Source: Legionella hackeliae (GTDB lineage Bacteria > Pseudomonadota > Gammaproteobacteria > Legionellales > Legionellaceae). From it: DNA of 64,000 nucleotides. Location of the stretch: NCBI RefSeq assembly GCF_000953655.1, contig NZ_LN681225.1, positions 1,949,001 through 2,013,000 of the forward strand. The letters run 5' to 3'. Shown here piece by piece: positions 1-10,384 of this stretch. Below the pieces are notes generated by a model that did not search any database, was not told where the DNA came from, and saw nothing but the letters and a program-made list of their open reading frames with translations. The position numbers and the translations under genes are program-made. Each line of letters begins with the position of its first letter. Positions within the stretch are counted from its first letter, which is position 1.

Positions 1-360
1 TTGACGAGCAAGTAATGCTTCTCTAACTTTAGGTAAAACTGCGATTGTAGAAGCATCCTGTCCACATTGTTCACTTCTTATGTAGTCAACAACATTTGTC
101 CCATCCAGGAGAACTTGTGCTTTTTGCTCAGGATCTGTTTCAAATTTTAAATTTAAAGCATGCGCCAACTCGACTAAAGCTTGCTCATTTTTAAAATCTA
201 TGCTTTTTTTTCTGGCAGCAAGGGCAAGTACTCTGTATATACAGCCACTATCCAATACATGCCAATGTAAGTGGTTTGCCAACATGTGACAGATTGTGCC
301 TTTGCCTGTGCCACTTGGTCCATCCAGAGTAATTACCGGTACATTCTTATCTGACTTCAT
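1..360 (-). CDS. cmk: cytidylate kinase, 3' part cut by window edge
   Basis: The reverse strand from 360 down to 1 stays open for 120 codons and begins with ATG. Residues 8-19 read VITLDGPSGTGK, a P-loop typical of CMP kinase, followed by a stretch resembling the family's WHLLDSG-IYRVLALAA block (here WHVLDSGCIYRVLALAA). The enzyme phosphorylates CMP and dCMP with ATP. About half of the roughly 220-230 residues expected are present; the C-terminus lies left of the window. The start overlaps the 3' end of aroA by 14 bp, so the two are probably co-transcribed and translationally coupled. The aroA-cmk order is common in proteobacteria, which supports the call. Confidence 0.9.
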   Translation of the reverse strand, partial: MKSDKNVPVITLDGPSGTGKGTICHMLANHLHWHVLDSGCIYRVLALAARKKSIDFKNEQALVELAHALNLKFETDPEQKAQVLLDGTNVVDYIRSEQCGQDASTIAVLPKVREALLARQ

Positions 361-1666
361 CGTTAATTTCCTTGATAGCCAAGTTAACTTTATTGGCTGT
401 TTGCACAAACGTTGGAAATGAGGTTGCAACATTTGCACAATTTTTAATTGTAACCGGATTTTTTGCTACAGCACCTGCAATCGCAAAGGCCATAGCAATA
501 CGATGATCTGAAAAACTATTTACCTCACCACCGTTAAGCTCTCCTCCATTAATATACAAGCCATCATCAAACGCTTGAGCTTCGATACCTAAATTTTGCA
601 ATCCTTCAACCATGGCACCAATTCTATCGCTTTCTTTACAGCGTAACTCTCTTGCTCCATGCAATAGAGTTTGACCTTTTGCGCATGCTGCTGCAATAAA
701 AATAGCTGGGAATTCATCGATGGCAATAGGTACTAATTCCGAGGGAATATCAATCCCTTCCAGAGGAGCGTATTTGACATAAAGATCGGCGACTAATTCT
801 TCTCCACATAATCGTTTATTATTCAGACTGATATCAGCGCCCATGCTCGTTAATATCTGGATAATTCCAGTTCTGGTAGGATTAATACCAACGTTTCGTA
901 TAACAAGTTCTGAGCCAGGGATAATTGTTGCTGCGACAATAAAAAAAGCAGCCGAGGAAATATCACCAGGAACGATGATATCCGTTCCTAGACATTCACT
1001 TTCCGAATTAATAATGATTGTATTCTCTGATTTTTGGATAGGATAAGAAAATGTGGTCAGCATCCGCTCTGTGTGATCACGAGTAAAGCCGGGCTCAATA
1101 ACTCTTGTTTCCCCTTCAGCATACATCCCAGCCAGTAACAAGCAGGATTTAACCTGAGCGCTTGCTTCAGGCATTTCATAAGTAATTCCATTGAGCTTAC
1201 AACCACCACGAATAAATAGCGGTGGTTTGCCTTCCGTTGTTCGTATCTCTGCTCCCATTTGGGCTAATGGGCGGCTTACTCTTTCCATTGGTCTTTTTTG
1301 CAAACTTGCATCGCCAGTTAATACACTATCAAATGATTGGGCAGCAAGAAGACCCGATAGCAAGCGTATGGTAGTGCCCGAGTTTCCACAATCAATCACT
1401 CCTGTGGGTTTTTGTAAACCATATTTTCCTACACCCTGGATAACAACACGCTGGGCAACCGGCCCCTCTACAGCAACGCCCATAGCCTGAAATGCTTTTA
1501 ACGTTGCCAAACAATCCTCGCCTTCCAGGAAACCACTTATAGTCGTTGTACCCTTTGCTATAGCACCTAAGATAATGGAGCGATGAGAAATAGATTTATC
1601 ACCTGGAACAGTAACGTCCCCTGATAAAGTATTGGTTGGGCTGCTTACAAAATGTAGCAATTTCAT
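347..1666 (-). CDS. aroA: 3-phosphoshikimate 1-carboxyvinyltransferase (EPSP synthase, class II-type motifs)
   Basis: 439 residues, sixth step of the shikimate pathway, joining shikimate-3-phosphate and phosphoenolpyruvate. PGDKSISHR at 21-29 and GNSGTT at 94-99 form the substrate pocket; LRCKESDR (341-348) and SDHRIAM (386-392) are conserved C-terminal blocks. SAQVK (169-173), RDHTE (196-200) and NPTR (262-265) fit the signatures used for class II EPSP synthases (SAQxK, RxHxE, NxTR), unlike the E. coli class I enzyme. The glycine corresponding to E. coli Gly96 is kept. The start codon overlaps the serC stop by 4 bp (ATGA), and the end overlaps cmk. This indicates a serC-aroA-cmk transcription unit following gyrA. 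Confidence 0.95.
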   Translation of the reverse strand: MKLLHFVSSPTNTLSGDVTVPGDKSISHRSIILGAIAKGTTTISGFLEGEDCLATLKAFQAMGVAVEGPVAQRVVIQGVGKYGLQKPTGVIDCGNSGTTIRLLSGLLAAQSFDSVLTGDASLQKRPMERVSRPLAQMGAEIRTTEGKPPLFIRGGCKLNGITYEMPEASAQVKSCLLLAGMYAEGETRVIEPGFTRDHTERMLTTFSYPIQKSENTIIINSESECLGTDIIVPGDISSAAFFIVAATIIPGSELVIRNVGINPTRTGIIQILTSMGADISLNNKRLCGEELVADLYVKYAPLEGIDIPSELVPIAIDEFPAIFIAAACAKGQTLLHGARELRCKESDRIGAMVEGLQNLGIEAQAFDDGLYINGGELNGGEVNSFSDHRIAMAFAIAGAVAKNPVTIKNCANVATSFPTFVQTANKVNLAIKEINDEVR

Positions 1667-2751
1667 TGGTAGTATTCCTTAGCAAAATCGCACATAAATT
1701 CAATAAGGGCATTTACTCCGTCAAAGGGCATCGCATTATAAATACTTGCTCGGAGTCCTCCTACCGCTCGATGCCCTTTTAGCGCTAATAAATTGCGTTG
1801 TTGAGCCTGCTCTAAAAAGAGGGATTCGAGAGTGGTATCTCTTAAATTGAAACAAACATTCATTAACGACCGGTATTCCTGAACAACTTTACAATAATAA
1901 AACGAGGAAGAATCAATATATCTATAAAGTTTAGCTGCTTTTTTACAATTTTCGGCGTACAGCGCCTCTACACCACCTTGAGCTTTAACCCATTGGAACA
2001 TTTTTGCCGCCATATAACAATTAAATGTGGGCGGAGTAGCATAGATAGACTTTTCAGCGATATGAACTCGATAATCCAGCATGGTCGGAATTATCTGATT
2101 ACCAATGGTATGCAACCATTCTTCCTTCACAATAACGACAGTTAAACCTGCATTCGCTATATTTTTTTGAGCACCAGCAAAAATTAAATCATAATTTTCA
2201 ACCTGGATTGGTTCGCTTAACAAACTTGACGTCATATCGACGATTAAGGGTATTCCTGGAGCAACAGGAGTTTGAGGAAAGCGCACCCCATTAATCGTCT
2301 CATTAGAGGTAAAATACAGATAACTTGTTTTTTCTTTCAATTGCCATTCATCGACTAAAGGTACTCTAATAAAACCATTTTTTTCATCGCTTGCCACACA
2401 ATAAGCCTTCTTTAATTTACAAGCTTCCTGATAGGCAAAAGAAGACCAAAGGCCTGTAATGAAATACCCAGCCTGCTCATCATTTTTCAGAAAATTTAAA
2501 GGAATCATTCCAAATTGGGTACGTGCTGCACCACCTAAAAATAAGACATGATAATTGGCAGGGATTTTTAAAAGATCACGTAAATCCTGTTCAGCTTGAG
2601 CCATCAACTCCATGAACTCTGGAGTTCGATGGCCTATTTCCATAATCGACATCCCTGAGTTTTGCCAATTCAAGAGCTCTTCTTGTGCTGCCTTAAGAAT
2701 AGGCTCAGGCAACATCGCAGGACCAGCACCAAAGTTGTATGCCCTATTCAT
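1663..2751 (-). CDS. serC: phosphoserine aminotransferase
   Basis: PLP enzyme converting 3-phosphohydroxypyruvate and glutamate to phosphoserine (serine pathway); the family also acts in pyridoxal phosphate synthesis. I chose the ATG at 2751 giving [15 protein letters not shown], the canonical SerC N-terminus (362 aa, normal length); an in-frame ATG at 2772 would add seven residues inside gyrA. The PLP lysine lies in [12 protein letters not shown] (about K196). The chosen start overlaps the gyrA stop by 8 bp, with GAAGGCG just upstream as ribosome binding site. The 3' end overlaps aroA by 4 bp, so gyrA, serC, aroA and cmk look coupled. Confidence 0.95.
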   Translation of the reverse strand: MNRAYNFGAGPAMLPEPILKAAQEELLNWQNSGMSIMEIGHRTPEFMELMAQAEQDLRDLLKIPANYHVLFLGGAARTQFGMIPLNFLKNDEQAGYFITGLWSSFAYQEACKLKKAYCVASDEKNGFIRVPLVDEWQLKEKTSYLYFTSNETINGVRFPQTPVAPGIPLIVDMTSSLLSEPIQVENYDLIFAGAQKNIANAGLTVVIVKEEWLHTIGNQIIPTMLDYRVHIAEKSIYATPPTFNCYMAAKMFQWVKAQGGVEALYAENCKKAAKLYRYIDSSSFYYCKVVQEYRSLMNVCFNLRDTTLESLFLEQAQQRNLLALKGHRAVGGLRASIYNAMPFDGVNALIEFMCDFAKEYYQ

Positions 2752-5359
2752 TATCGCCTTCATAGGACTCATCGGAAGATAATGAGTCTTGAGTGTCTGT
2801 TTCGTCCCCTAAGTCTGAGTCTTCAGCTTCGCCAAGGTCTTCAATTCGTTGCATACCCACCACATGCTCACCAGAGCTGACATTAATAAGACGAACACCT
2901 TGAGTATTACGTCCAATAATCGACAACTCAGCTACTCTGAATCGAACTAAAGTACCTTTGTCAGTAATTAGCATCGCTTCATCAGTTTCCTCAACTTGCG
3001 CAGCACGAACTACTTTACCGTTTCGCTCACTGACCTGGATAGATATGACACCTTGCCCCCCTCGTCCAGAGACACGATACTCTTCAATATGAGTGCGTTT
3101 ACCATAACCATTTTCAGTGGCTGTCAATATGGTGCCCTGAGGTTTGGCAACCACTAATGAAATGACTGATTGGTTTTCATGCAATCGAATACCTCTTACC
3201 CCACGTGCAGTTCTACCCATGGGACGTACAAGATTTTCATCAAAACGAACAACTTTACCCGCATCAGTAAACAACATGATATCTTTAGTACCATCCGTGA
3301 TATCCACACCAACCAGACGGTCATCTTCATTCAAATCAACTGCAATAATTCCTGAGGAACGGGGACGACTGAAGGCTTCAAGGGGGACTTTCTTAACCGT
3401 ACCATGTTTAGTCGCCATGAAGACAAAATAGCCCTCAGTATATTCACGAACAGGTAACATTGCATTGATCGATTCATCTTCTGCAAGAGGAAGAATATTA
3501 ACGATAGGTTTGCCTCGTGAAATTCGACTGGCTAGCGGTAATTCATAGGCTTTTAGCCAATATAATTTTCCATGATTGGAGAAGCATAATAAGGTATCGT
3601 GCGTACTGGCAATCACCAAGCGCTCAACGAAATCCTCATCTTTAACATTGGTGGCCGATTTGCCTTTACCACCGCGACGTTGAGCCTGATAGGATGAGAT
3701 AGGCTGATATTTGACATAGCCTTGATGAGATAAAGTAACAACAACATTTTCTTCGGTAATGAGGTCTTCAATGGTTAAATCTTCTTGAGAAGCGAGAATT
3801 TCTGTGCGACGACCGTCACCAAATTGAGATTTAATCTCTAAGAGCTCCTCACGAATAACCTGCATGAGTCGCTCAGGAGAAGCCAGAATGTCGAGTAGTT
3901 CTTTAATAACACCCAGCAGCTCTTCAAACTCATTGATGATTTTATCTTGTTCCAAAGCGGTCAAACGGTGCAATCTTAATTCAAGAATAGCTTGCGCCTG
4001 TTCAGCTGATAAACGATAGCCTGTCTCTGTTAACCCAAACTCCTTGCCTAAATCATCAGGACGAGAAGCGTCACTACCCGCGTGTTTCAACATTCCCCTT
4101 ACTAAACCAGGTTCCCATACGCGAGCTAATAACGCTTCTTTTGCATCCTGAGGTGTCGCAGATTTCTTAATCAATTCGATCATTTCATCGATATTTGCCA
4201 GAGCGATACCTAAACCCTCTAAAAGATGAGCACGATTTCTTGCTTTCTTAAGTTCAAAGATAGTACGTCTGGTTACAACCTCACGGCGATGCTTGATGAA
4301 ATGGTCCAAAACCTCTTTTAAATTTAAGGTACGAGGTTGTCCATCAACCAAAGCCACCATGTTAATACCAAATACATTTTGCATTTGGGTGTGAGCATAA
4401 AGATTATTCAAAATGACTTCAGGCACTTCACCGCGTTTCAATTCAATAACAACACGCATCCCTTGTTTATCGGATTCATCTCGTAATCCTGAGATGCCTT
4501 CAATTCGTTTTTCGCGTACCAATTCTGCAATTTTTTCAACCAATCGAGCCTTATTCACCTGATAGGGTAATTCTGTAATAATGATTGCTTGGCGGCCAGT
4601 TTGATTTTCTGTTTCAATTTCCGTACGAGCACGAACATAAATACGACCACGGCCAGTGCGATAGGCTTGAACAATTCCCGCCTTACCATTGATGATAGCG
4701 GCAGTAGGGAAATCAGGCCCAGGAATATATTCCATTAAATCGTCAATCGAAAGATCTGAGTTTTCTACTAGAGCGATACAGGCATTAATAATTTCAGTGA
4801 GGTTATGAGGAGGAATGTTCGTCGCCATTCCTACAGCAATACCTGAAGAACCATTGACCAAAAGATTTGGAATTCTTGCTGGCAAAACGACAGGAGCAAA
4901 TTCGGTTTCATCGTAGTTAGGGCTAAAATCAACCGTTTCTTTTTCTAAATCTGCAAGCAAAGCATGAGCAATCTTTGACATTCTGACTTCGGTGTAACGC
5001 ATCGCTGCAGCATAATCACCATCAACAGAACCGAAATTACCCTGCCCATCAATTAGCATATAACGCATAGAGAAAGGCTGCGCCATACGTACGATCGTAT
5101 CGTAAACTGCTGTATCTCCATGAGGATGGTATTTACCGATCACATCCCCTACCACACGGGCTGATTTTTTATAAGGCTTATTCCAATCATTACCTAATTC
5201 ACTCATGGCAAAAAGCACACGTCTGTGAACAGGCTTTAGACCATCCCGTACATCAGGCAAAGCTCGCCCCACGATAACGCTCATTGCATAATCGAGATAG
5301 GACTGTTTTAATTCGTCTTCAATATTGACGGGTATGATTTCTTTGGCTAGATAAACCAT
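2744..5359 (-). CDS. gyrA: DNA gyrase subunit A
   Basis: 871 residues, the strand-breaking subunit of gyrase, which introduces negative supercoils. The catalytic tyrosine is Y122 within [10 protein letters not shown]. The quinolone-determining region reads HGDTAVYDT, giving Thr83 and Asp87; Thr83 is to my knowledge the wild-type residue in Legionella pneumophila, where E. coli has Ser83. The C-terminal beta-pinwheel includes the GyrA box QRRGGKGK near 560. The C-terminus ends in a short acidic tail rich in D, E and S. The start [19 protein letters not shown] matches the family. The gene ends inside the serC start, an uncommon gyrA neighbour. Confidence 0.97.
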   Translation of the reverse strand: MVYLAKEIIPVNIEDELKQSYLDYAMSVIVGRALPDVRDGLKPVHRRVLFAMSELGNDWNKPYKKSARVVGDVIGKYHPHGDTAVYDTIVRMAQPFSMRYMLIDGQGNFGSVDGDYAAAMRYTEVRMSKIAHALLADLEKETVDFSPNYDETEFAPVVLPARIPNLLVNGSSGIAVGMATNIPPHNLTEIINACIALVENSDLSIDDLMEYIPGPDFPTAAIINGKAGIVQAYRTGRGRIYVRARTEIETENQTGRQAIIITELPYQVNKARLVEKIAELVREKRIEGISGLRDESDKQGMRVVIELKRGEVPEVILNNLYAHTQMQNVFGINMVALVDGQPRTLNLKEVLDHFIKHRREVVTRRTIFELKKARNRAHLLEGLGIALANIDEMIELIKKSATPQDAKEALLARVWEPGLVRGMLKHAGSDASRPDDLGKEFGLTETGYRLSAEQAQAILELRLHRLTALEQDKIINEFEELLGVIKELLDILASPERLMQVIREELLEIKSQFGDGRRTEILASQEDLTIEDLITEENVVVTLSHQGYVKYQPISSYQAQRRGGKGKSATNVKDEDFVERLVIASTHDTLLCFSNHGKLYWLKAYELPLASRISRGKPIVNILPLAEDESINAMLPVREYTEGYFVFMATKHGTVKKVPLEAFSRPRSSGIIAVDLNEDDRLVGVDITDGTKDIMLFTDAGKVVRFDENLVRPMGRTARGVRGIRLHENQSVISLVVAKPQGTILTATENGYGKRTHIEEYRVSGRGGQGVISIQVSERNGKVVRAAQVEETDEAMLITDKGTLVRFRVAELSIIGRNTQGVRLINVSSGEHVVGMQRIEDLGEAEDSDLGDETDTQDSLSSDESYEGDNE

Positions 5360-5380
5360 AACTAGAACGTATCCTTATGC

Positions 5381-5386
5381 ATTATA
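5381..5386 (-). promoter_or_regulatory. possible gyrA -10 element
   Basis: On the reverse strand a perfect TATAAT lies about 22 bp before the gyrA ATG, preceded by a T-rich stretch containing TG two bases upstream. I see no convincing -35 box at 16-18 bp spacing. The call rests on the -10 hexamer alone. Confidence 0.3.
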
Positions 5387-5457
5387 GGCAAATAAATTAG
5401 GTTAGAATGATAGCACACAGGGCGCTTCAATTGAATCAATATCCTCTTCTTAAATCC

Positions 5458-6330
5458 TCATTCATTGACAATAGATGGTATAAGCTCCAAAAAACTGATT
5501 ATAAACTTATCAACGTTTAATTTTATGTTGCTTAAGAACTCACCTGTCATTCGATTAGCCAAAACAACACTAATCGACAAACACCGATGTCCTAAGAGAG
5601 CACCTAAACCCAATATAGCTGCTGTTTCCATTTCAAGATTAGTAACACCAAATCCTGCAAAACTAAATTTACTCAACTTATCCAAGAAAGCCGGATAGCG
5701 CAACGGCAAGCGCAGTCCACGGCCCTGCGGCCCATAAAATCCCCCACAAGTCCCAGTAATACCTACAGTTCCTAAACTCTTAAAATTCTCGACTAATTGT
5801 TCATCTGCATTTGCAACAAAGAATGCTTCAGAGTCTATGCCTAAATGAGCCTGAAGCGCTATTTGTAAGTCTTTCAACTCTGAAGATAATTCAAAGTCAT
5901 AATAATTTAGAAAAGTATCAAATCCAATTCCATAACGACTAATCATTACATCGCCTGGTTTACAATCGTGTTTGATCCCCCCTGTGGTACCAAGTCGAAT
6001 AATAGTAAACGATCTGGTCTTATCACGTAGGGTTCGTGTCGCTAAATCAATATTTGCCAGAGCGTCAATTTCTGTCATTGCAATATCAATGTTAGGCATT
6101 CCAATTCCAGTGGATACCACACTCAACCGTTGTGAACCGATGTAGCCGGTATGTGTTACAAATTCACGATGGGCGCATTGAAATTCAAGCCGGTCAAAAT
6201 ATTGGCTAACTTGTTGAACCCGTCCCGGGTCTCCTACAGTAATAATAAAATCAGCGATCTCTTCTTCGCGTAAATCCAGATGGTAAACGGCTCCGCGCTT
6301 GTTAAATGGTAATTCCGCCGGCTTTATCAT
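5458..6330 (-). CDS. uridine phosphorylase-like nucleoside phosphorylase
   Basis: 290 residues of the PNP/UDP phosphorylase family, which cleave nucleosides with phosphate to free base and ribose-1-phosphate. The phosphate-binding GDPGRV is at 33-38, RLGTTGG at 112-118, and the NLEMETAA block at 231-238 carries the ribose-binding Met and Glu. The pattern (VGDPGR, GTTGGI, NLEMET) is closest to uridine phosphorylase, but the protein is about 35 residues longer than E. coli Udp (253), so substrate is uncertain. It has its own short flanking gaps, downstream of gyrA in the opposite direction of gltA. A role in nucleoside salvage is inferred. Confidence 0.8.
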   Translation of the reverse strand: MIKPAELPFNKRGAVYHLDLREEEIADFIITVGDPGRVQQVSQYFDRLEFQCAHREFVTHTGYIGSQRLSVVSTGIGMPNIDIAMTEIDALANIDLATRTLRDKTRSFTIIRLGTTGGIKHDCKPGDVMISRYGIGFDTFLNYYDFELSSELKDLQIALQAHLGIDSEAFFVANADEQLVENFKSLGTVGITGTCGGFYGPQGRGLRLPLRYPAFLDKLSKFSFAGFGVTNLEMETAAILGLGALLGHRCLSISVVLANRMTGEFLSNIKLNVDKFIISFLELIPSIVNE

Positions 6331-6407
6331 TCTTTATCCCTATTAAAATAACCAAAATTGTCTCATACTTATTCAGACTGTTGAAATCGAATTTGCACAC
6401 AGATAAA

Positions 6408-6436
6408 TTGACTGTAAAGGGCCATTTTTATATAGT
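6408..6436 (+). promoter_or_regulatory. sigma-70-type promoter for gltA
   Basis: TTGACT (6408-6413) and TATAGT (6431-6436) are separated by exactly 17 bp, about 50 bp before the gltA start. A strong AGGAG ribosome binding site follows at 6479-6483, six bases from the ATG. Confidence 0.6.
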
Positions 6437-6488
6437 TCTGCGCACAAACGCAAGAGAGAGGCTATGAAGCCATAACTTAGGAGACGCG

Positions 6489-7760
6489 ATGACTCAAAAA
6501 GTTGCACAACTTAGTATAGACGGCCATGAACCGATTGAGCTTCCCATTTATAGCCCAACACTTGGTAATGATGTAATTGATATCAATAAATTAGCTGCTC
6601 AAGGCTATTTTACTTTTGATCCTGGCTTTGTTGCCACCGCTGCCTGCGAGTCAAAAATTACATTTATTGATGGAGACAAGGGAGTATTGCTGTATAGAGG
6701 CTATCCAATTGAGCAACTAGCTGAGAAGAAAGATTTTCTTGATGTCAGCTATTTACTCCTCAATGGGGAGCTTCCTGATGAAAAAGAGAAAAAGGACTTT
6801 GTAAGCTTAATTAATAACCATACGATGGTACATCAACAGATGTATAACTTCTTAAACGGTTTCCGTCGAGATGCACATCCTATGGCTATCATGGTGGGTA
6901 TTGTTGGGGCATTGTCTGCGTTTTATCATGACTCTATCGATTTAAACAATCAGAAAGATCGTTATATTTCGGCCATTCGCTTAATTGCAAAAATGCCTAC
7001 ATTAGCAGCAATGAGTTATAAATATTCTGTGGGCCAGCCCTATATGTATCCGCAGAATAAAATGTCTTATGCAGAAAATTTTTTACACATGATGTTTGGT
7101 GTGCCTTCTGAAGATGTAGTCCCTGATCCCGTGATTGTGAATGCTATGGATACTATCTTTACGCTGCACGCTGATCATGAACAAAATGCATCAACCTCGA
7201 CAGTAAGACTGGCAGGATCAACAGGTGCTAACCCTTATGCATGTATTTCAGCTGGAATTGGTGCGTTGTGGGGACCGGCTCATGGTGGAGCGAATGAAGC
7301 CTGCTTAAACATGCTCAAAGAAATTGGTGATGTAAAACATATAAATCACTATATCAAACGCGCTAAAGATAAAGATGATCCTTTCCGCTTGATGGGCTTT
7401 GGACATCGAGTTTACAAGAGCTATGACCCCCGTGCCAAAGTAATGCGTAAAACCTGCTATGAAGTTTTAAATGCAGTAGGAGCACATGATGCACCACTGT
7501 TTAAACTTGCATTGGAACTAGAGCGTATAGCCCTGGAAGATGATTATTTCATTGAGAAGAAACTCTATCCTAATGTCGATTTCTACTCTGGAATTACATT
7601 AAGTGCTATTGGTATTCCAACGAACATGTATACCGTTATTTTTGCACTTGCAAGAACAGTAGGTTGGATGTCACACTGGATGGAAATGGTAGCCAATAAA
7701 TCAAAAATTGGCAGACCTCGCCAGCTTTATACAGGCGAACGCGAACGCGATGTGAAATAA
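6489..7760 (+). CDS. gltA: citrate synthase
   Basis: 423 residues, condensing acetyl-CoA with oxaloacetate at the entry of the TCA cycle. The catalytic residues are visible: H265 in [11 protein letters not shown]306 in [15 protein letters not shown], and the aspartate in YPNVDFYSG (about D363), one residue offset from E. coli numbering. This is the hexameric, NADH-sensitive proteobacterial type by length and N-terminal domain. The gene is monocistronic, with a clear promoter at 6408-6436 and a hairpin at 7767-7789. Confidence 0.97.
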   Translation: MTQKVAQLSIDGHEPIELPIYSPTLGNDVIDINKLAAQGYFTFDPGFVATAACESKITFIDGDKGVLLYRGYPIEQLAEKKDFLDVSYLLLNGELPDEKEKKDFVSLINNHTMVHQQMYNFLNGFRRDAHPMAIMVGIVGALSAFYHDSIDLNNQKDRYISAIRLIAKMPTLAAMSYKYSVGQPYMYPQNKMSYAENFLHMMFGVPSEDVVPDPVIVNAMDTIFTLHADHEQNASTSTVRLAGSTGANPYACISAGIGALWGPAHGGANEACLNMLKEIGDVKHINHYIKRAKDKDDPFRLMGFGHRVYKSYDPRAKVMRKTCYEVLNAVGAHDAPLFKLALELERIALEDDYFIEKKLYPNVDFYSGITLSAIGIPTNMYTVIFALARTVGWMSHWMEMVANKSKIGRPRQLYTGERERDVK

Positions 7761-7766
7761 TAGTTT

Positions 7767-7789
7767 TAGCAGCCAGTTTATGGCTGCTA
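7767..7789 (+). terminator. hairpin after gltA
   Basis: A perfect 9-bp stem (TAGCAGCCA with TGGCTGCTA) with a 5-nt loop starts six bases after the gltA stop and is followed by a C/T-rich stretch. It is a likely rho-independent or attenuating terminator, though the T-run is weak. Confidence 0.5.
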
Positions 7790-7820
7790 TCCCTTTCATA
7801 TAATTCCACAGGATTACTTA

Positions 7821-8597
7821 ATGCAACGGATTTGCTTTTTTGATAGTCACTTCCATATTATTGATCCGCGTTTTCCCTTAATTCCCAACAATAATTATCT
7901 GCCAGCATCTTTTACTATTTCTGATTATTATAAGCGCCTGGAGCGATTCAATCTCTTAGGTGGCGCTCTTGTTTCTGGCTCATTTCAAGGCTTTGATCAA
8001 AGCTATTTACTAACCAGTTTGAAAGAATTAGGGCCGACTTTTATCGGTGTAACTCAACTGCCTTTTTCTGTGTCAGATAGAGAAATCATACGCTTACAAG
8101 CAGCTGGTATTCGCGCCATTCGTTTTAATTTAAAACGTGGAGGCTCGGAAAATGTTAATCACCTACAAGATTTTGCTCTGAGGGTATACGAACTTGCCGG
8201 TTGGCATGTTGAGTTATATATCGATTCACGCGAACTTAAAGAACTTACTTCGACTTTAATAAACTTGCCGGCTGTTAGTATTGATCATCTTGGCTTATCA
8301 AGAGAGGGTCTTCCTACATTGCTTGCCTTAATTGAGCAAGGAGTTAAAGTAAAAGCTACAGGATTTGGTCGAGTTAATTTTAATGTAATTCAGGCATTAC
8401 GAGATATATGCCTTGCTAATCCGGATGCATTAATGTTTGGTACCGATTTACCCTCAACGCGTGCTCCGAGACCCTTTAAAGATGATGATATTCAAATTAT
8501 TCTTGATGGTCTGGATCCTACACTGGCAGAGAAAGTACTTTATTTGAATGCCTTGACATTTTATCGGATGGAATTAAATCCCAGATTAGCGAAGTGA
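7821..8597 (+). CDS. amidohydrolase-family TIM-barrel metal-dependent hydrolase
   Basis: 258 residues resembling the COG3618/amidohydrolase-2 group (lactonase- and dicarboxylate-decarboxylase-like enzymes). Metal-ligand motifs are the HFH of DSHFHIID (residues 8-15), D155-H156 in SIDHLG, and D209 in FGTDLPSTRAPRPF. It is somewhat shorter than many family members (270-300). AGGATT lies a few bases before the ATG. It follows the gltA terminator on the same strand and converges on glpK. The substrate cannot be told from the sequence. Confidence 0.75.
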   Translation: MQRICFFDSHFHIIDPRFPLIPNNNYLPASFTISDYYKRLERFNLLGGALVSGSFQGFDQSYLLTSLKELGPTFIGVTQLPFSVSDREIIRLQAAGIRAIRFNLKRGGSENVNHLQDFALRVYELAGWHVELYIDSRELKELTSTLINLPAVSIDHLGLSREGLPTLLALIEQGVKVKATGFGRVNFNVIQALRDICLANPDALMFGTDLPSTRAPRPFKDDDIQIILDGLDPTLAEKVLYLNALTFYRMELNPRLAK

Positions 8598-8708
8598 CTG
8601 ATTACCAGGTTTTTTCGATCACCACAAAACAATCCTGATACTCTTCAAATAAGAAGTAAAAAAGATTGCTTCATTGTGTTCGCAATATGAAATATATTTG
8701 CAATACAG

Positions 8709-10178
8709 TTATCTACCCGCCATCACCATATTTAAAGCTCTTTTCCAACCAGAATAATCCATTTCAATCACTTCTGTCTGCTCAGCGGAAAATTCTTTTG
8801 CACACTGCCAAGTCTTTTGAAGCGCATCTAACGAACCAACCAAACCACAACCTAACGCTGCTAACATAGCAGCACCCTGAGCAGTTGTCTCGATGTCGGA
8901 AGGTAGTTGCACTGTTAAACCGCATTGTGATGCCAAATATTGTAAAAACCATTGATTGGCAGCCATGCCCCCATCAACTCGTAATAAGGAAACATCCAAG
9001 TGACTATCGTCTCTCATGCAATCCAATACATCTCGAGTTTGATAACAAACAGCTTCAAGAGCAGCTCGTGCGAAGTGAGCACGGTTGGTTGTTCTGCTAA
9101 GGCCAACAATTGCAGCACCGGGTGTTGAAAACCAGTGAGGCGCTCCAAGCCCCGTAAAAGAAGGGACTAAATATACACCTTCATTGCTTGTTAACCCTCT
9201 GGCAAGCGTCTCGGTTTCTGCGGCTGTGTCTATCAGCTTCATCTCATCACGCAGCCATTTAATTGTGGTACCTGCATGATAAAGACTTCCTTCTAACCCA
9301 TAGACTGTTTCATCTTTTATACGATAAGCAATTGTTGTTAATAATCGATGATTAGAGACAACCGGCAATTTCCCGGTATTCATAAGCAAAAAACCCCCTG
9401 TCCCAAATGTTGCTTTGACCATACCATCGCTAAAACAACGTTGGCCGATTAATGCAGACTGCTGATCACCTGCGACACCAGTAATAGGAATATTTGCTCC
9501 CACATGTACTTGATCAATAACCCCAAAATGAGAATCACTTGCACAAACCTCCGGTAAAACAGAAATAGGTATGTTAAATAAAGTAAGTAACTCATCATCC
9601 CAACGCTGTTCAAGTATGTTAAATAGCAGTGTACGTGAAGCATTACTTACATCCGTTAAATGTGCCTGACCATGGGTAAGACGCCAAATTAAAAATGTAT
9701 CCATAGTCCCAAATGCAAGCCGATTTTTAGCGGCAAGAGTACGTGCTTCAGGAATGGTCTCCAAAAGCCAATGCAATTTACTTGCAGAGAAATAAGGGTC
9801 AGGCAAGAGTCCTGTCTTTTTTTGGAGTAGCTTTGTGTATTCAGATAATGATTGGCAAAATCCTTCTGTTCGCCTGTCCTGCCAAACGATAGCGGGGGCT
9901 AAGCATTTACCAGTTTGTTTATCCCAAATCACCGTTGTTTCTCGTTGATTGGTAATACCACAAGCAATAATCTTCTGTGGTTCAACCCGAGCCACCACAT
10001 CTTGCATCGCTTTCAATGTTTTTGACCAGATTTCTTCGGGATCGTGTTCAACCCAACCAGGGTTTGGATAAAACTGGGTAAGTGGATATTGACTGGCCGT
10101 GATGAGTTTACCCCCAATGTCATACAACATTGCTCTGGTACTGCTGGTGCCCTGATCGATGGCAAGAAGATAATTCAT
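8709..10178 (-). CDS. glpK: glycerol kinase
   Basis: 489 residues, FGGY kinase family, phosphorylating glycerol to glycerol-3-phosphate in the cytoplasm. The N-terminus LLAIDQGTSSTRAMLYD is the ATPase phosphate-1 loop; GITNQRETTVIWD, WQDRRT and the GGMAANQWFLQ block near the C-terminus are characteristic of GlpK. It is divergent from glpD across a 206-bp AT-rich spacer (10179-10384), which should hold both promoters. No glpF facilitator is adjacent. Confidence 0.95.
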   Translation of the reverse strand: MNYLLAIDQGTSSTRAMLYDIGGKLITASQYPLTQFYPNPGWVEHDPEEIWSKTLKAMQDVVARVEPQKIIACGITNQRETTVIWDKQTGKCLAPAIVWQDRRTEGFCQSLSEYTKLLQKKTGLLPDPYFSASKLHWLLETIPEARTLAAKNRLAFGTMDTFLIWRLTHGQAHLTDVSNASRTLLFNILEQRWDDELLTLFNIPISVLPEVCASDSHFGVIDQVHVGANIPITGVAGDQQSALIGQRCFSDGMVKATFGTGGFLLMNTGKLPVVSNHRLLTTIAYRIKDETVYGLEGSLYHAGTTIKWLRDEMKLIDTAAETETLARGLTSNEGVYLVPSFTGLGAPHWFSTPGAAIVGLSRTTNRAHFARAALEAVCYQTRDVLDCMRDDSHLDVSLLRVDGGMAANQWFLQYLASQCGLTVQLPSDIETTAQGAAMLAALGCGLVGSLDALQKTWQCAKEFSAEQTEVIEMDYSGWKRALNMVMAGR

Positions 10179-10384
10179 TGCGTATTTCCCTATGAAAATT
10201 TCTGAGGTCTAAAATCTAATAGCCAGATTATTTTAAAATATTAGAATTCCTAATAAATTTATAATTAATTCGAGATTTTTTAAACTATTATCCTAACATA
10301 AAATCTTCACTACACTTTCTTATGATTCTTCGCTACGCTTAGGATAACCTTTTTTATTTAGACGCGTATTTTGAGGACTAAAAC

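Noticed and set aside
8666-8869. Small forward frame at the glpK 3' end
   Set aside because: It mostly overlaps glpK antisense, with no ribosome binding site and no recognisable motif.
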